A stretch of DNA of 64,000 bases from Bifidobacterium tissieri (GTDB taxonomy: Bacteria > Actinomycetota > Actinomycetes > Actinomycetales > Bifidobacteriaceae): assembly GCF_002259645.1 (NCBI RefSeq), contig NZ_MWWV01000009.1:1-64000 (forward strand), read 5' to 3'. Position numbers and translations under genes: made by a program. The notes under the pieces are model-generated. The model was given only the letters and a program-made list of their open reading frames with translations, made no database searches and had not been told where the DNA came from. Each line of letters begins with the position of its first letter. Position 1 is the stretch's first letter. Shown here piece after piece: positions 61,997-64,000 of this stretch.

Positions 61997-63502
61997 TCAA
62001 ACGTGGACACGGGCACGATTCGGCAGGACGGCCTGCAACATCCAACCGTCGTCGACAATGGCATAGGACAGTGAACCGCCGCATGCGTCGAATTGCTGAC
62101 GATAATAGACAAGCCCGGCTTGCGCCCCAGTCTCGGCGGCGTTAGCGTCGGCCTCAATGCTGACAGACTGCGAGTGGGGACGAACAACGGTGTTCGTTTC
62201 GGAGATAATGCCGTTGGTTTGCATAATACGGACATCGTTCCCGGAGAACGTGATCATGATCAGATAGTCGAGATGCTCGAGATCGTCGGGATCGTCGTTC
62301 GACAGTCCATGTCCGCGCGCGACGGAATCGGATCGACGGGCGTATTTGAGGATGTTGACGAACAACTCGCCAAGAAATTGTTCGACCAATTCACAAACTC
62401 GATCGTTGCATTCCGTGGCGTCACCGGAGATCTGTACACTGCCATGTACATTCAGCAGTTCAAGCCGATGCTGCCAATCTTCGGCAGTCTGCGTTATACG
62501 TTGGATAGCGCCATCGGAAGTACATTCGGATACATGCGACGCCCACGACAAGGCACCCGTAGGGCCTTCCGCACGATCATCCATGCGGTCATGCAGGCGA
62601 GCGGCCACGCAGCTTTCCACGGCCGATGACAATGCAGACGCATTGTCGGACAATATCCGTACGGCCCGCCAGACGCTGTGGAGGGACTGAACCGTTTCCT
62701 GATTAACGAATTGCCATGCCGCAGTCTCGGTGCACTCACCACCACTGGCACTGCCTTCATTGGTTCCGTTCTCCACGTCAGCGGCACACCGTTGCTCGCT
62801 GAATGCGGCGACACACGATAGCCGCCCCGCCACCGAATCATGCAGCATGTGGACCAGCTGCATATCCCGGTGCAATTGGGCCAACTCCCGTTGCCGAGTC
62901 AGCAGACGCGCCTCCGAACGCTGGGCGTCGGCGCGCCAACGAAAAGCCAGACCGATGAACAATGGCATGGCAAGCATCATGGCGTTCCCCAGCCATCCGA
63001 CCAACGGCATATCCACCATCCACGAGTGTCGACTGACGAAGCCCACAGCCGAAGCAACGGATAACGCGCCCAGTGCCGCAGCCGAAGCGGCGTTGATCTC
63101 AAATGCCAGCAAACCGATCAGCACGTATTGCGCCCAATTCGCCCACGACGAGCCCAATACGCCGCCCGTCAGCACGGACGACATCACCACAAGCGCGGTC
63201 AGTGCAGCACCACAACGCAGGTCGATCATGGCGATCAACAACGAGATGATCAGCGCCGCCATCACCACGAGTTCGGCTTTCGGAAGGCCGGTACCGGAGG
63301 ACCATAACGGATACCAATCCAGCAGGGAAAACACAATGGCGAGCGCAAGCGCACCGATCCGTAATCGGTGAGTCCAAGCAAAGCGGACAGCTCTATCCAC
63401 ACGCTCGGTGCCGTTCTCACTGGCTTGACCATGGTGACTCCCGTGCGGGGTCTCATTCGCATCCGCGACGTTCTGGGATATCATGCGGCACACCTGCCCC
63501 AC
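61997..63502 (-). CDS. NarL-type sensor histidine kinase with degenerate ATP-binding region
   Basis: 501 residues from a GTG with GAGGGA upstream (ATG at 63484 is an alternative). Six membrane helices lie at ~50-200, followed by a coiled coil. The phosphoacceptor is in HMLHDSVAGRLSC (His ~225), matching the HisKA_3 pattern. The N box is weak (LGELFVNILKYA). I cannot find the DxGxG box, and GAQAGLVYYRQQFDACGGSL replaces the usual G2 region. A Glu/Gly/Thr insertion follows the H box. The kinase overlaps its response regulator in direction and lies upstream of the secreted protein genes. Confidence 0.85.
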   Translation of the reverse strand: MGQVCRMISQNVADANETPHGSHHGQASENGTERVDRAVRFAWTHRLRIGALALAIVFSLLDWYPLWSSGTGLPKAELVVMAALIISLLIAMIDLRCGAALTALVVMSSVLTGGVLGSSWANWAQYVLIGLLAFEINAASAAALGALSVASAVGFVSRHSWMVDMPLVGWLGNAMMLAMPLFIGLAFRWRADAQRSEARLLTRQRELAQLHRDMQLVHMLHDSVAGRLSCVAAFSEQRCAADVENGTNEGSASGGECTETAAWQFVNQETVQSLHSVWRAVRILSDNASALSSAVESCVAARLHDRMDDRAEGPTGALSWASHVSECTSDGAIQRITQTAEDWQHRLELLNVHGSVQISGDATECNDRVCELVEQFLGELFVNILKYARRSDSVARGHGLSNDDPDDLEHLDYLIMITFSGNDVRIMQTNGIISETNTVVRPHSQSVSIEADANAAETGAQAGLVYYRQQFDACGGSLSYAIVDDGWMLQAVLPNRARVHV

Positions 63503-63503
63503 T

Positions 63504-64000
63504 CTATTCGTCCCTCATAGTGAGCCAGAGCATGACCGCATGGCTCAGAGTGGCAGCATGCAACTTGGCCTTGATGCGCTTCACATGCGTGCGGACAGTG
63601 CCAGATACGATGCCGAATTCGGCGGCGATGCGCTCTTGACTCTTCCCCTCGGTGCAGGCTTGCAGTACGCGCAATTCCATGGGGGACAATGCGTCCACGC
63701 CGTGCGGAGGCTCTTCGCGTAATCGGCGATGGGCCTGTGCGGCCGGTTCAAACTCAACACCGCACTGCGGTGGGCCCACACCGGTAGCGAGCACGCGGCC
63801 AAGAGTGTCAAAGAGCGTGCGCATCGATTCCTTGCCGACCAGACCCTGGGCTCCAGCTGCGCTCGCCTTGCGTGCGTAACTGTCCAGCGGAAATGAGGTG
63901 ATGCCCAGTAAACGGATGCGGTCATTGCGGCGACGGATTTCGCGGCACACGCGGATTCCGGACATGCCGGACAGCGACATATCGACGAGCAACACGTCGG
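63504..64000 (-). CDS. NarL/FixJ-type response regulator (N-terminus outside the window)
   Basis: The frame is open at the window end. Visible are the phosphoacceptor region DVLLVDMSLSGMSGIRVCRE (Asp in LVDMSLSG), the receiver end and a LuxR-type helix-turn-helix: LSPMELRVLQACTEGKSQER then IAAEFGIVSGTVRTHVKRIK (~residues 105-150 of the visible part). A ~30-residue linker is Pro/Arg-rich. It would be phosphorylated by the kinase encoded immediately downstream (TAG to GTG spacing of one base). Confidence 0.9.
   Translation of the reverse strand, partial: DVLLVDMSLSGMSGIRVCREIRRRNDRIRLLGITSFPLDSYARKASAAGAQGLVGKESMRTLFDTLGRVLATGVGPPQCGVEFEPAAQAHRRLREEPPHGVDALSPMELRVLQACTEGKSQERIAAEFGIVSGTVRTHVKRIKAKLHAATLSHAVMLWLTMRDE

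Overview
The window reads as a chromosomal segment of a Bifidobacterium. The genes are GC-rich with actinobacterial content (MutT1-like Nudix/phosphatase fusion, THUMP-like methyltransferase, twin YhgE/Pip genes with a TetR gene, a Ftr1-P19-DUF2318 iron locus of the type called bfeUO in Bifidobacterium breve). I cannot assign a species. A perfect 16-bp parS site at 59863-59878 would fit an origin-proximal region.

Layout. 1-1600: 3' end of an IS1249-like transposase, then gene-free DNA ending in a pentamer-like repeat tract. 1600-10400: housekeeping genes (metG, an AbiEi-like/LRV pair, rsmI, ppk, MutT1-like gene, unknown). 10400-11700: scar zone with a 51-nt tandem repeat, an integrase remnant and tRNA-Lys(TTT). 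11700-15600: methyltransferase, structured leader, aminotransferase, membrane protein. 15840-21800: two YhgE/Pip proteins plus TetR, with twin palindromic operators. 21850-30000: disordered membrane protein, DUF4186, PLD-SF2 helicase, MutT-type Nudix, RecQ with an RGG-like tail. 30000-34300: 52-nt hairpin array and a very long zinc-ribbon membrane protein. 34350-44100: iron uptake and putative extracytoplasmic flavin electron transfer (Ftr1, P19-like lipoprotein, DUF2318 protein, two FtsX-like permeases, ATPase, FMN-binding lipoprotein), with divergent apbE. 44900-47820: AT-richer island 1. 47850-53630: aldo/keto reductase and a MarR-controlled heterodimeric ABC exporter. 53990-55460: amino-acid permease. 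55650-58730: island 2. 59160-60660: small membrane protein and alpha/beta hydrolase. 60890-64000: lipoprotein, small secreted protein, histidine kinase and response regulator (cut by the window end).

The most unusual content is a cassette of four small genes, here called A (DUF4417), B, C and D, present in two diverged copies about 8 kb apart. Island 1 has the order D-A-B-C behind an XRE/ImmA pair; island 2 has E-A-B-C-D. Only A matches a family I recognise; the relation of B is clear from shared motifs, C is supported by an ungapped C-terminal match, D is weaker. Island 1 looks decayed (ImmA split by a frameshift; B has ATA where a start codon should be). Island 2 is bracketed by direct repeats that each carry the last 11 codons of the alpha/beta hydrolase plus its palindromic terminator, so that gene end seems to be an insertion hotspot.

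Functional links: ApbE would attach FMN to the lipoprotein at the far end of the iron operon; MarR and TetR probably act on the palindromes next to their targets; the sensor kinase and regulator probably control the secreted protein and lipoprotein downstream. All coordinates and motifs were read by eye; no database search was run.
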